A DNA stretch of 34,990 bases from Chloroflexota bacterium (GTDB lineage: Bacteria; Chloroflexota; Dormibacteria; Dormibacterales; Dormibacteraceae), in NCBI GenBank assembly GCA_005879945.1, contig VBHX01000187.1:1-34990 (forward strand). The letters run 5' to 3'. Under the pieces are notes generated by a model, which did no database searches, was not told the DNA's origin, and saw nothing but the letters and a program-made list of their open reading frames with translations. A program made the position numbers and the translations under genes. Below, in pieces: positions 9,794 through 20,778 of the stretch. Positions within the stretch are counted from its first letter, which is position 1. Each line of letters starts with the position of its first letter.

Positions 9794-10108
9794 CTAGACG
9801 CTCCCGAACAACCCTTCGATCTTCTGGCCTTCGCCCAGCGTGACGATTGCCTTCTTCCAGCCGGCGGTGTGGCCGACCATGCCTCGTGAGCGCAAGTTGC
9901 GTCGGCTCTTGCCGCGCATGGTCACCGTGTTGACGTCCTTGACCCGGATGCCCTGGGATATGTACTGCTCCTCGAGGGCCTTCTTGATGTCGGTCTTGGA
10001 GGCGCTCGGGGCGACCTTGAACGTGTACCGACCCTGCGTGTAGAGCTGGTAGGTACGCTCGGTGATGACCGGGCCGATCACGATCTCGGAGGCATAGCGG
10101 GTGGTCAT
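9794..10108 (-). CDS. rplW: 50S ribosomal protein L23
   Basis: [50 protein letters not shown] at 10108 overlaps the rplD stop. Confidence 0.95.
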   Translation of the reverse strand: MTTRYASEIVIGPVITERTYQLYTQGRYTFKVAPSASKTDIKKALEEQYISQGIRVKDVNTVTMRGKSRRNLRSRGMVGHTAGWKKAIVTLGEGQKIEGLFGSV

Positions 10109-10845
10109 TCTGCGTCGCCCCCTCCGCCGGTCGATGCCTTCGGGCGTTGCGGCCGGCTGAAGGTCTCCTCGAGCAGGTCCAGGCAGTCCTTGGCCAGCAA
10201 CAGGTAGGTATGGGAGAAGAGGTCGCGGATGTTGAGGTTGCGGGCAAGGATGATCTTGACGCCGGACAGGTTCTCGAACGAGCGGGTCACGACCAGGTTC
10301 GGGGCGGGCAGGACGACCAGCGTTGTGTCGTCGAAACCGATGGCCTCCATGAGGTCTGCAGCTTCTTTCGTGCGAGGCTCCTGGATGGCGAACCCGTCGA
10401 TGACCCTGACCCGGCCTTCGGTGGCCTTCTGGCTCAGCGCGCTGCGCAGGGCGAGGCGGCGCATTTGCTTGGGCATGCGCTTCGCGAAGCTGCGCGGATG
10501 AGGCCCAAAGACGACGGCGCCGCCCTTCATGGATGGCTCTCTTGTTGATCCGTGACGCGCACGGCCGGTGCCCTTCTGCCGGTACGGCTTGGCGCCACCG
10601 CCTGAGACGGTGGCGCGGGTCTTGGTCGAGGCGGTGCCCTGCCGGGCGTTGGCCATCTGGCGCACGAACGCCTGGTGCATCACGGGCGTGTTCAGCTTCT
10701 CGGCGAAGATGACCTTGGGCAGCTTGACCTCGCCATTGCGCGCGCCCGCGGAGTCGAACAGAGGGGCGTCCAGGTGGTCGGCCTCCTTGCGAGTCGTTGT
10801 GGCCTTCTTCGTGGCGGTCTTGGTTGCGGTTTTTCGTTCCGCCAT
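10105..10845 (-). CDS. rplD: 50S ribosomal protein L4
   Basis: MHQAFVRQMANARQGTASTKTRATVSGGGAKPYRQKGTGRARHGSTREPSMKGGAVVFGPHPRSF. Confidence 0.96.
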   Translation of the reverse strand: MAERKTATKTATKKATTTRKEADHLDAPLFDSAGARNGEVKLPKVIFAEKLNTPVMHQAFVRQMANARQGTASTKTRATVSGGGAKPYRQKGTGRARHGSTREPSMKGGAVVFGPHPRSFAKRMPKQMRRLALRSALSQKATEGRVRVIDGFAIQEPRTKEAADLMEAIGFDDTTLVVLPAPNLVVTRSFENLSGVKIILARNLNIRDLFSHTYLLLAKDCLDLLEETFSRPQRPKASTGGGGDAE

Positions 10846-10925
10846 CAGGACGGGCCCCCAACCGGGGTTCCCGCGAAATCGAAGATTTCGTGGGGTGGGA
10901 ATAATCGAAGATTTTTTGGGGTCAT
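10845..10925 (-). CDS. Putative 26-codon coupling micro-ORF in rplC-rplD gap (MTPKNLRLFPPHEIFDFAGTPVGGPS)
   Basis: ATG 10925 directly follows the TGA (10928-10926) of the L3 C-terminal frame; its TGA overlaps the rplD ATG (ATGA). It spans the palindromic element. Confidence 0.3.
   Translation of the reverse strand: MTPKNLRLFPPHEIFDFAGTPVGGPS
10870..10895. repeat. Palindromic element, type A (CCCGCGAAATC-GAA-GATTTCGTGGGG), with a degenerate neighbouring copy at 10901-10921
   Basis: Matches the 15682-15709 and 30838-30864 copies in reverse orientation. The adjacent AATCGAAGATTTTTTGGGG looks like a partial tandem copy. Confidence 0.8.
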
Positions 10926-11515
10926 TCAGACCTTTCTCCCGGTCGGCTTGCCCGCGGGACCCTTCAGTCTCTGCTTCTTCGTGGATTGGCGTACAAGTAC
11001 GAGCGCACCTTTCGCGCCGGGCACACCGCCCCTGACGAGGATCAGATTTCGCTCGGGGTCGACGCGAACGACCTTGTACGCACGCGCGGTGCGCCCGGCT
11101 GGCGTACGTTCATCGAGCCGTGCGACTCGGGGCCGCGGCTGAACTTGTGCCTCTTGACCAGGCCCTGGAATCCCTTGCCTTTGCTTGTTGCCGTCACGTC
11201 GACAAGCTCGCCGGCGGCAAAGATCTCCGCCTTGAGCTCTTGTCCCGCCTCGAGTCCGTCGTAACCGCGAATTTCGACCACGTGTCGGTACGGCTCGAAG
11301 CCGGCCTTCTTGAACTCGCCGATGATCGGCTTGGTGAGCTTGCTTTCTTTCGTCGATTCAAAGGCGATACGTGCGGCCGAGTAGCCGTCCTTCTCCGTGG
11401 TCCGCAGCCCGAGCACGCGGCACGGGCCCGCTTCGAGCACGGTCACCGCCGACGTCGTGCCGTCGGCGTTGAACAACTGCGCCATACCGAGCTTCCGCGC
11501 CAGCAGACCCTTCAT
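10926..11515 (-). pseudogene. rplC: 50S ribosomal protein L3 gene, apparently disrupted (deletion of ~70-75 nt plus frameshift), or assembly/sequencing error
   Basis: Frame 1 (11042..11515): MKGLLARKLGMAQLFNADG...GFQGLVKRHKFSRGPESHGSMNVRQPG, then nonsense APRVRTRSFASTPSEI*. A second frame ending at 10926 gives ...YKVVRVDPERNLILVRGGVPGAKGALVLVRQSTKKQRLKGPAGKPTGRKV*, the normal L3 C-terminus. The intervening ~30-residue L3 segment is absent. Confidence 0.85.
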
Positions 11516-11516
11516 A

Positions 11517-11822
11517 TCAGCTCTTGATCTCGATGCTGACGCCGGCCGGCAGGCTGAGGCGCTGGAGAGCGTCGACTACGCGCGGGTTGAAATCGAGGAT
11601 GTCGACCACCCGTTTGTGGGTGCGCATCTCGAACTGCTCGCGCGAGTCCTTGTCAATGAAGGGCGAGCGGATCACGGTGAGCTTCGCGATCTCGGTTGGA
11701 AGCGGAATCGGGCCCGCGGTGCGCGCGTTAGCTCGGCGGGCGGTGTCGATGATCTTGTCCGCCGCCTGATCCAGCACACGGTGGTCGTAGGCCTTGAGCC
11801 GGATCCGAATCTTCTGCGCCAC
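11517..11822 (-). CDS. rpsJ: 30S ribosomal protein S10
   Basis: [68 protein letters not shown]. Confidence 0.97.
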   Translation of the reverse strand: MAQKIRIRLKAYDHRVLDQAADKIIDTARRANARTAGPIPLPTEIAKLTVIRSPFIDKDSREQFEMRTHKRVVDILDFNPRVVDALQRLSLPAGVSIEIKS

Positions 11823-11848
11823 TACTAGGTCCCTCTCCCCTTTTACTT

Positions 11849-13036
11849 CTACTTAACTACTTCGGTGGCGACGCCGGCGCCCACGGTCTTGCCGCCCTCG
11901 CGGATGGCAAAGCGGAGGCCGGGCTCGATCGCGATGGGCTCACCGAGGGTGATATCCATCTCGACGTTGTCGCCGGGCATGACCATCTCGACGCCTTCCG
12001 GGAGCTTGACCTCGCCGGTGACGTCGGTGGTGCGCATATAGAACTGCGGGCGGTAGCCCGTGAGGAACGGCGTATGCCGGCCGCCCTCTTCCTTGGTCAG
12101 GACGTAGACCTGGGCCTTGAAGTTCGTGTGAGGCTTGATGGAGCCGGGCTTCGCCAGCACCTGGCCGCGCACGACATCCTCGCGCTTGATGCCGCGAATA
12201 AGCGTGCCGACGTTGTCGCCGGCCTGGCACTCGTCCATGTCCTTGTGGAACATCTCGATCGCGGTGACCACGGTCTTGGTGCTGTTCGGGTGGATGCCGA
12301 CGATCTCGACTTCCTCGTTCCTCTTGAGCCGGCCGCGCTCCACCCTTCCGGTGGTCACGGTGCCGCGACCTTCGATCGTGAACACGTCCTCGATCGGCAT
12401 CAAGAACGGCTTATCGACCGGCCGCTCGGGCTCGGGGATGTAGGTGTCGACCGCGTCCATCAGCTCGAGGATCTTGGGCGTCCACTCGGGGTCGCCCTCG
12501 AGCGCCTTGAGCGCGGAGATGCGGACGATGGGGATGTCGTCGCCGGGGTACTCGTACTTGCTGAGCAGCTCACGGAGGTCGAGCTCTACGAGCTCGATGA
12601 ACTCCTTGTCGTCGACCATGTCGCACTTGTTGAGCGCGACGACGAGCGAGGGCACGTTGACCTGGCGCGCCAGGATGATGTGCTCGCGGGTCTGCGGCAT
12701 GGCGCCGTCATTGGCGGCCACGACGAGGATCGCGCCGTCCATCTGGGCGGCGCCGGTGATCATGTTCTTGATGTAGTCCTGGTGCCCCGGGCAGTCCACG
12801 TGCGCGTAGTGGCGCTTCTCCGTCTCGTACTCCACGTGTGTGATCGAGATCGTGATGCCGCGGGCCTTCTCCTCAGGTGCCTTGTCGATCCGGTCGAAGG
12901 GCGTGTACTCCGCCAATCCCTTCTCCGACAGCACCTTCGTGATCGCGGCCGTCAACGTCGTCTTGCCGTGGTCGATGTGACCGATCGTCCCGACGTTGAG
13001 GTGCGGCTTGGTCCGCACGAACTTCTTCTTCGCCAC
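11849..13036 (-). CDS. tuf: Elongation factor Tu
   Basis: [36 protein letters not shown]...[20 protein letters not shown]-like G domain; 395 aa. Confidence 0.98.
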   Translation of the reverse strand: MAKKKFVRTKPHLNVGTIGHIDHGKTTLTAAITKVLSEKGLAEYTPFDRIDKAPEEKARGITISITHVEYETEKRHYAHVDCPGHQDYIKNMITGAAQMDGAILVVAANDGAMPQTREHIILARQVNVPSLVVALNKCDMVDDKEFIELVELDLRELLSKYEYPGDDIPIVRISALKALEGDPEWTPKILELMDAVDTYIPEPERPVDKPFLMPIEDVFTIEGRGTVTTGRVERGRLKRNEEVEIVGIHPNSTKTVVTAIEMFHKDMDECQAGDNVGTLIRGIKREDVVRGQVLAKPGSIKPHTNFKAQVYVLTKEEGGRHTPFLTGYRPQFYMRTTDVTGEVKLPEGVEMVMPGDNVEMDITLGEPIAIEPGLRFAIREGGKTVGAGVATEVVK

Positions 13037-13048
13037 TGTTTCCTCCTA

Positions 13049-15157
<2,109 letters not shown>

Positions 15158-15165
15158 CTCTCTAA

Positions 15166-15636
15166 TCAGTACCGGAAGTGGGAGAAAGCCTTGTTGCTTT
15201 CCGCCATCCGATGGGTTTCTTCCTTGCGCTTGACCGCCCCGCCCGTGTTCTGGGCCGCGTCGAGGATCTCGAACGCAAGCTTCTCGGACATGCTCTTCCC
15301 GCCGCGCTGGCGCGCGAAACGAACGATCCAGCGGCGCGCGAGCGCGAGCCGGCGCTCCGGGCGAATCTCGACCGGGACCTGGTACGTGGCGCCACCGACA
15401 CGGCGCGGCTTCACCTCGAGCAAAGGCGTCGCGTTGCGAAGCGCCGACTCGAACACCTCGAGCGGCTCCTTCTTGGCCTGCTTGCTCGCCCGCGAAAGGG
15501 CCTCGTAGACCACCCGCTCGGCGGTCGAGCGCTTGCCTCGGCTCATGACCACGTTCACGAACTTGGCGATCGCCTCCGACTGGTAGACCGGGTCGGGCGC
15601 GATGACACGCTTGACTGGACGGCTGCGGCGAGGCAT
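15166..15636 (-). CDS. rpsG: 30S ribosomal protein S7
   Basis: [47 protein letters not shown]... Confidence 0.97.
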   Translation of the reverse strand: MPRRSRPVKRVIAPDPVYQSEAIAKFVNVVMSRGKRSTAERVVYEALSRASKQAKKEPLEVFESALRNATPLLEVKPRRVGGATYQVPVEIRPERRLALARRWIVRFARQRGGKSMSEKLAFEILDAAQNTGGAVKRKEETHRMAESNKAFSHFRY

Positions 15637-15737
15637 CAGGCTGCCGCCTTGCTCTTTTCCCGCTTGGCGCCGTACTTTCCACCCCACGAAATCTGGCGAT
15701 TTCGCGGGGACCCCGGAAACGTTCGCAGGTTACGCAA
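15636..15737 (-). CDS. Putative 33-codon micro-ORF carrying a second copy of the rpsL C-terminus ([33 protein letters not shown])
   Basis: TTG at 15737 overlaps the rpsL end (TTGCGTAA); its TGA overlaps the rpsG ATG (TGATG). It contains the palindrome 15682-15709, then [13 protein letters not shown]. Confidence 0.3.
   Translation of the reverse strand: MRNLRTFPGSPRNRQISWGGKYGAKREKSKAAA
15682..15709. repeat. Palindromic element, type A (CCCCACGAAATC-TGGC-GATTTCGCGGGG) between rpsL and rpsG
   Basis: Arms CCCC/GGGG and CGAAATC/GATTTCG with one A/C mismatch; followed by ACCCC. Confidence 0.85.
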
Positions 15738-16113
15738 CTTTTGCCTTCTCCCGCTTTGCCCCGTACTTACTGCGTGCCTTCTTGCGGTTCTTGGTGCCGG
15801 CTGTGTCCAGGGTTCCGCGGATGATGTGGTAGCGGACGCCAGGCAGGTCCTTGACGCGGCCGCCGCGGATGAGCACGACTGAGTGCTCCTGGAGGTTGTG
15901 GCCGATGCCGGGGATGTAGGCGGTGACCTCGATCCCGGTGGTCAGCCGGACGCGGGCGACCTTGCGGAGCGCCGAGTTCGGCTTCTTGGGTGTCTGGGTA
16001 TAAACGCGCACGCAGACTCCCCGCCTCTGCGGTGAGCCCTTGAGTGCCGGCGCCTTAGACTTCGCTCTTGCCGCGCGGCGCCCGATGCGGACAAGCTGCT
16101 GGATGGTGGGCAA
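15730..16113 (-). CDS. rpsL: 30S ribosomal protein S12 (TTG start)
   Basis: (L)[56 protein letters not shown]...; AGGAG lies 6 nt upstream of the TTG. Confidence 0.96.
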   Translation of the reverse strand: MPTIQQLVRIGRRAARAKSKAPALKGSPQRRGVCVRVYTQTPKKPNSALRKVARVRLTTGIEVTAYIPGIGHNLQEHSVVLIRGGRVKDLPGVRYHIIRGTLDTAGTKNRKKARSKYGAKREKAKVA

Positions 16114-16172
16114 ACGGTTCTCCTGAATACGGTTCGATTCCCACGCGGCAATAGCCGATTGGGCGACAAACG

Positions 16173-16817
16173 ATGAGTATACCCAAAAATCAGCCCCCCA
16201 AAGCCGGCCGGCGAACGAGCCACTACTTCGACCCGACACCCGCCGCAGCCTCCAAACCCCGCTCGGTTTTCCTTCACCTGCCGGGCCTCGACCTGGAGCT
16301 GCAGGCGGACAGAGGCGTTTTCGGGTCCCGAGGCATCGACATCGGCACCCTCTCCCTGCTTCGGGAGGCGCCGGCTCCGCCTTCGGCGGGTGACATCCTC
16401 GACCTCGGCTCCGGCTACGGCCCGATCGCGCTCGCGCTCGCCAAGCAGGCGCCCGAGGCGCGGGTTTGGGCGGTCGACGTCAACGAGCGGGCCCTGGAGC
16501 TGACGCGGGTGAACGCCCGCACGGCCGGCACCGCCAACGTGACCGCCTGCCTCCCGGACGAGGTACCAGCGGGCACCCGGTTCGCGGCCATCTACTCCAA
16601 CCCGCCGGTGCGGGTCGGCAAGGCCCCGCTGCACGAGTTGCTCCTCCGGTGGCTGCCGCGCCTCGAGCCTGGCGCATGCGCCTACCTCGTCGTACAACGC
16701 AACCTGGGGTCGGACAGCCTGGCCGCGTGGCTGGCGACCCAGGGCTATGAGGTCAAGCGGATCAAGTCCAAAAAGGGCTACCGCATCCTCGAAGTGTCTC
16801 CGCGAACCGCGAGCTGA
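16173..16817 (+). CDS. Class I SAM-dependent methyltransferase, RsmC/MTS-like (candidate rRNA guanine-N2 methyltransferase)
   Basis: [22 protein letters not shown]...[41 protein letters not shown]...[32 protein letters not shown] motif and NPPxRxGK motif of the RsmC family. Confidence 0.85.
   Translation: MSIPKNQPPKAGRRTSHYFDPTPAAASKPRSVFLHLPGLDLELQADRGVFGSRGIDIGTLSLLREAPAPPSAGDILDLGSGYGPIALALAKQAPEARVWAVDVNERALELTRVNARTAGTANVTACLPDEVPAGTRFAAIYSNPPVRVGKAPLHELLLRWLPRLEPGACAYLVVQRNLGSDSLAAWLATQGYEVKRIKSKKGYRILEVSPRTAS
16176..16181 (-). promoter_or_regulatory. Candidate -10 box (TATACT) for the rpsL operon
   Basis: Minus-strand TATACT about 63 nt upstream of the rpsL TTG; no convincing -35. 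Confidence 0.35.
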
Positions 16818-16823
16818 GTCGGC

Positions 16824-16851
16824 GAGTTTGAGCGAACCTATACTCAAACTC
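16824..16851 (+). promoter_or_regulatory. Inverted repeat enclosing a TATACT -10-like box upstream of oppD
   Basis: GAGTTTGAG-N10-CTCAAACTC, 9-bp perfect; TATACT at 16839-16844; oppD TTG at 16859. Confidence 0.45.
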
Positions 16852-16858
16852 CACACGC

Positions 16859-17878
16859 TTGGCGACACCAGTCCTTGAGATCGACGACCTGAGGACCTAC
16901 ATACGGCAGCGCAACAGCGTCGTGCGCGCGGTAGACGGTGTGTCGCTCAGGGTCGACCAGGGCGAAACCCTGGGGCTGGTCGGCGAGTCCGGCTGCGGCA
17001 AGAGCATGACCGCGATGTCGATCATGAAGCTCCTGCCCAATGGCGGCTACATCGCCGGTGGTTCGATCCGGCTCGGCGGCGTCGACATCGTCTCGCTCGA
17101 CGAGGACGACATGCGGAAGGTACGAGGCAACGAAGTGGCGGTCATCTTCCAGGACCCGATGACGTCGCTCAACCCGACGATGACCATCGGGAACCAGATC
17201 GCCGAGACCCTGCGCATCCACCGCGGCTGGAACTCCGCCCAAGCGCTGACTCGCGCCGGCGAGGTGCTCGGTGTGGTGGGCATGCCGAAACCAAAAGAAC
17301 GCCTCCACCAGTACCCGCACCAGCTGTCCGGAGGTCTCCGGCAGCGCGTCATGATCGCCATGGCCCTCGCCTGCGAGCCCAAGCTGCTGATCGCGGACGA
17401 GCCCACAACCGCGCTGGACGTGACCATCCAGGCGCAGATCCTGACCCTGCTCGACAGCCTGAAGCGAGAGTTCAAGATGGCGATCCTGCTGATCACCCAC
17501 GACCTGGGCGTCATCGCCGGCCGCGCCGACCGGGTGAGCGTGATGTACGCCGGCAAGATCGTCGAGAAAGCGCCGATCGACCGTCTCTTTGCGAACACTC
17601 ATCACCCTTACTCGGAGGCCCTCCTGCAATCGATCCCAAAGCCGGACCAGGACCAGTCCGAGGCGCTGTACAGCATCCCGGGCATTCCTCCGGATCTCAC
17701 CAAGCCGCCCACCGCCTGCCGCTTCCACCCGCGGTGCCGCTACGCCACAGACGAATGCAAGCGCCTGGAGCCCAGGCTCGACGGCGACGACTCCGAGCAT
17801 ATGTACGCCTGCTACCACCCGGTGGGCGGCGCGCGACCCAGCCGCGGGATCCCAGTCGAGGCGTCGCTCGCCGGATGA
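16859..17878 (+). CDS. oppD: Oligopeptide ABC transporter ATP-binding protein, OppD-like (TTG start)
   Basis: Walker A GESGCGKS, signature LSGGLRQR, Walker B LLIADEPTTALD, and C-terminal oligo_HPY CRFHPRCRYATDEC. Confidence 0.92.
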   Translation: MATPVLEIDDLRTYIRQRNSVVRAVDGVSLRVDQGETLGLVGESGCGKSMTAMSIMKLLPNGGYIAGGSIRLGGVDIVSLDEDDMRKVRGNEVAVIFQDPMTSLNPTMTIGNQIAETLRIHRGWNSAQALTRAGEVLGVVGMPKPKERLHQYPHQLSGGLRQRVMIAMALACEPKLLIADEPTTALDVTIQAQILTLLDSLKREFKMAILLITHDLGVIAGRADRVSVMYAGKIVEKAPIDRLFANTHHPYSEALLQSIPKPDQDQSEALYSIPGIPPDLTKPPTACRFHPRCRYATDECKRLEPRLDGDDSEHMYACYHPVGGARPSRGIPVEASLAG

Positions 17879-18888
17879 GCGTCGATGGGGCGCTCGTAGA
17901 CATCCGGCACGTAGTCAAAGAGTTCGCGGTCACGCGGGGCGCGATCCTCCAGCGGCGAATCGGGAGCGTAAAGGCGGTGTCGGACATCTCGCTGTCCATC
18001 CGCAAGGGCGAGACCTTCGGCCTCGTCGGCGAGTCTGGCTGCGGCAAGACAACCCTTGGGCGGCTCGTGGTCGCCCTGGAGAAGCCCGATTCGGGAGAGA
18101 TCTGGTTCGATGGTGACGACCTCTCGAAGCTCAACCACCGTCAGCTTCGCGCGAAGCGCAAGGCGATGCAGCTGATGTTCCAGGACCCTTACTCCTCGCT
18201 GGACCCCCGCATGAGGGTCAGCGACATCCTCGCCGAGCCGCTCGTCATCCACCACTACGGCAACCGCGAGAAGCGGCGGGACAAGGTGGTCGAGCTGCTG
18301 AAAGAGGTCGGCCTCAGCCCCAAGGCGGTCGAGCGTTACCCGCACGAGTTCTCCGGCGGCCAGCGGCAGCGACTCGGCCTCGCCCGAGCGCTGGCCTTGA
18401 GCCCGCGGCTGATCGTCGCCGACGAGCCGGTGTCAGCCCTGGATGTCTCGATCCGCTCGCAAATCCTCAACCTGATGAACCGGCTCCAGAAAACCCACGA
18501 GCTGACGTACATCGTCATCTCCCATGACCTCTCCGTGATCCGCTACGTGTCGGATCGGATCGGGGTCATGTACCTCGGCAAGCTGGTCGAGGTCGGGCCG
18601 GCCCAGGCCGTCTACAACCACCCGGCGCACCCATACACGCAGGGCCTGCTGAGCTCAGTGCCGGTTCCCGACCCTGTCCTGGAGCGAGCGAAGGTCAAGA
18701 TGATTCCCCACGGCGAGCTGCCGTCGCCCATGAATCCGCCGTCGGGGTGCCGGTTCCGCACTCGGTGCCCGCGGGCGAAGGACATCTGCGCCGAAGTCGA
18801 GCCCAAGCTCAGGCTGTTCGAGACCGGGCAGATGGCCGCATGCCATTTCCCGCTCGAGAACGCGGCCGCTAACGGCGCTGAAGCCTGA
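17875..18888 (+). CDS. oppF: Oligopeptide ABC transporter ATP-binding protein, OppF-like
   Basis: ATG 17875 overlaps the oppD TGA; GESGCGKTT, FSGGQRQRLGLARALAL, LIVADEPVSALD, CRFRTRCPRAKDIC. Confidence 0.92.
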   Translation: MSVDGALVDIRHVVKEFAVTRGAILQRRIGSVKAVSDISLSIRKGETFGLVGESGCGKTTLGRLVVALEKPDSGEIWFDGDDLSKLNHRQLRAKRKAMQLMFQDPYSSLDPRMRVSDILAEPLVIHHYGNREKRRDKVVELLKEVGLSPKAVERYPHEFSGGQRQRLGLARALALSPRLIVADEPVSALDVSIRSQILNLMNRLQKTHELTYIVISHDLSVIRYVSDRIGVMYLGKLVEVGPAQAVYNHPAHPYTQGLLSSVPVPDPVLERAKVKMIPHGELPSPMNPPSGCRFRTRCPRAKDICAEVEPKLRLFETGQMAACHFPLENAAANGAEA

Positions 18889-19804
18889 CCTCGAAGGCGT
18901 CGCGCATCGCGTCACCGATCAAGTTGAAAGCGACCACCGTGATCACGATGGCGAGCCCCGCCGGGTAGATCAGCCACCAATAACCGGCGAACGTGTAGCT
19001 CACGCCGTCGGAGAGCATGCCGCCCCAGTTCGTGGCCGGCGGCGGCACTCCCAACCCGAGGAATGACAGCGCGGCGATCGTGAGGATCGCGTCCGCGACC
19101 TGGAAGGTGGCGTTGACCATGATCGTCCCGATCGTGTTGGGGATGATATGGCGCAGCACGATCCGAAAGTCGCTGCCTCCCATCACCCTCACGGCGTCGA
19201 CGAACTCTCGCGACCGGAGGCTAAGCGTTTCCCCGCGGATCAGACGGGCGGGCACCAGCCATGCGACCAGGGCCACGATGAAAATCAGCATCGGCACGCT
19301 CGGCACGAACATCGCGGCCAGCACCAAGAGCAAGAACAGGGTCGGGATCGCCAGCAGCGAGTCGACGATGCGCATCATCAGCTGGTCGAGCCAGCCGCCA
19401 ACAAAACCCGCGACGGCTCCCCACAGGACTCCGAAAGTGGTTGCCAGGAGAGCCGCGATCAGACCGATCTCGAGGGAGGTCTGCCCGCCGACCATCAGCC
19501 GGCCGAGGACGTCGTAGCCGACGTTGTCCGTGCCAAGAGGATGCGCAGCACTTGGCGCCTGCGTGATCTGGGTGATGTCGGTGTTGATCTGATCGGTTCG
19601 GTAAATGAGCGGTCCCACGAAACAGAACAGGACCACAAGGATCACAAATGCGAGACCCAATACCGCAAGCCGGTTCTCGAGGAAGACATACGCGGCAAGC
19701 TTCCAAGCGCTGCCGGTGACCTTGGCCTCGCCGCCCTCCACCACGACGGGAACGCCACCTGGGGTCAGGTTCTCGAGCTCGGTGACCGGGGCTCGGACGC
19801 TCAC
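18869..19804 (-). CDS. oppC: Oligopeptide ABC transporter permease, OppC-like (GTG start)
   Basis: MSVRAPVTELENL...HPLGTDNVGYDVLGRLMVGGQTSLEIGLIAALLATTFGVLWGAVAGFVGGWLD...LSFLGLGVPPPATNWGGML. Confidence 0.91.
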   Translation of the reverse strand: MSVRAPVTELENLTPGGVPVVVEGGEAKVTGSAWKLAAYVFLENRLAVLGLAFVILVVLFCFVGPLIYRTDQINTDITQITQAPSAAHPLGTDNVGYDVLGRLMVGGQTSLEIGLIAALLATTFGVLWGAVAGFVGGWLDQLMMRIVDSLLAIPTLFLLLVLAAMFVPSVPMLIFIVALVAWLVPARLIRGETLSLRSREFVDAVRVMGGSDFRIVLRHIIPNTIGTIMVNATFQVADAILTIAALSFLGLGVPPPATNWGGMLSDGVSYTFAGYWWLIYPAGLAIVITVVAFNLIGDAMRDAFEVRLQRR

Positions 19805-20754
19805 GCCGCGATCCTCACGCGCGGGTCGACCACGGCGTAGAAGACGTCGGCCAGCAGGTTGCCAACAACCGTTGCGACGGCGACCACGACCGTGACGCCG
19901 AGCAGCACCGGGTAGTCGCGCGTCTGGGCCGAGTCCCAGAAGAGAAGCCCCATGCCGGGGTAGTTGAAGATGGCCTCGGTGATGAGCGCTCCGCTGAAAA
20001 TGCCGGGCAGGCTCAGACCCAGCAGCGTCACGATCGGGATGAGCGCGTTGCGGAGGACGTGCCGGTAGAGGACGCCCGAGGTCGACACGCCCTTTGCGCG
20101 GGCAGTTCGGACGTAGTCCTGCACCAGGTTGTCCAGCATCGACGAGCGCATGTAGCGGCTGAACAGCGCGATCGTAACCAGCGCAAGCGCGGCCACCGGC
20201 AGCACCAGGGCCGAGATCTGCGCAGGGTCGAGGTAGGTGCTGATCGCTCCTTGCGGTCCTACTGGCGGAAGGATGTTCAGGTTCGCCGAGAAGAAGATGA
20301 TCAGGATCAGTGCCAGCCAAAACGGCGGCATCGAATAGAGCGCGAACGAAAGCGAGGTGAAGAAGTAGTCCTCCAGCTTGTTGCGGCGGACGGCCTGCAT
20401 CATCCCCAACGGCACCGCGATCGCCAGCGCCAGCAACGTGGAGATGCCGAGCAGGATGATCGTCTTCGGGAGGTGGTCCTGGAGCAGCCCACCAACGCTC
20501 TCGTTGAGCCGGTAGGAGAAGCCGAGGTTGCCGTGAATGAGTTGGACCAGGTAATAGAAGTACTGTTGCCAGCCAGGTAGATCCAGGCCGTTGTCGTGGT
20601 TGAACTGCGCGATCTCAATCGGCGAAGCGCGCGAGCCCAGGATCGCCCTGGCAACACCCCCCGGCAGGAGCCGGGTCAGCACGAAGGTGATGATCGTGAC
20701 GCCGAGGACCACGATCGCGGATTGCCCCAGCCTTCGGACCAGGAACCCGGTCAC
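19801..20754 (-). CDS. oppB: Oligopeptide ABC transporter permease, OppB-like
   Basis: MTGFLVRRLGQSAIVVLGVTIITFVLTRLLPGG...YVRTARAKGVSTSGVLYRHVLRNALIPIVTLLGLSLPGIFSGALITEAIFNYPGMG. Confidence 0.92.
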   Translation of the reverse strand: MTGFLVRRLGQSAIVVLGVTIITFVLTRLLPGGVARAILGSRASPIEIAQFNHDNGLDLPGWQQYFYYLVQLIHGNLGFSYRLNESVGGLLQDHLPKTIILLGISTLLALAIAVPLGMMQAVRRNKLEDYFFTSLSFALYSMPPFWLALILIIFFSANLNILPPVGPQGAISTYLDPAQISALVLPVAALALVTIALFSRYMRSSMLDNLVQDYVRTARAKGVSTSGVLYRHVLRNALIPIVTLLGLSLPGIFSGALITEAIFNYPGMGLLFWDSAQTRDYPVLLGVTVVVAVATVVGNLLADVFYAVVDPRVRIAA

Positions 20755-20778
20755 CGAGTAAGCATATGCGTCGGCTGC

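Noticed and set aside
15158-15682. N-terminal extension of the fusA ORF (175 aa)
   Set aside because: Overlaps rpsG in another frame; the true EF-G start is the [11 protein letters not shown] methionine at 15157.
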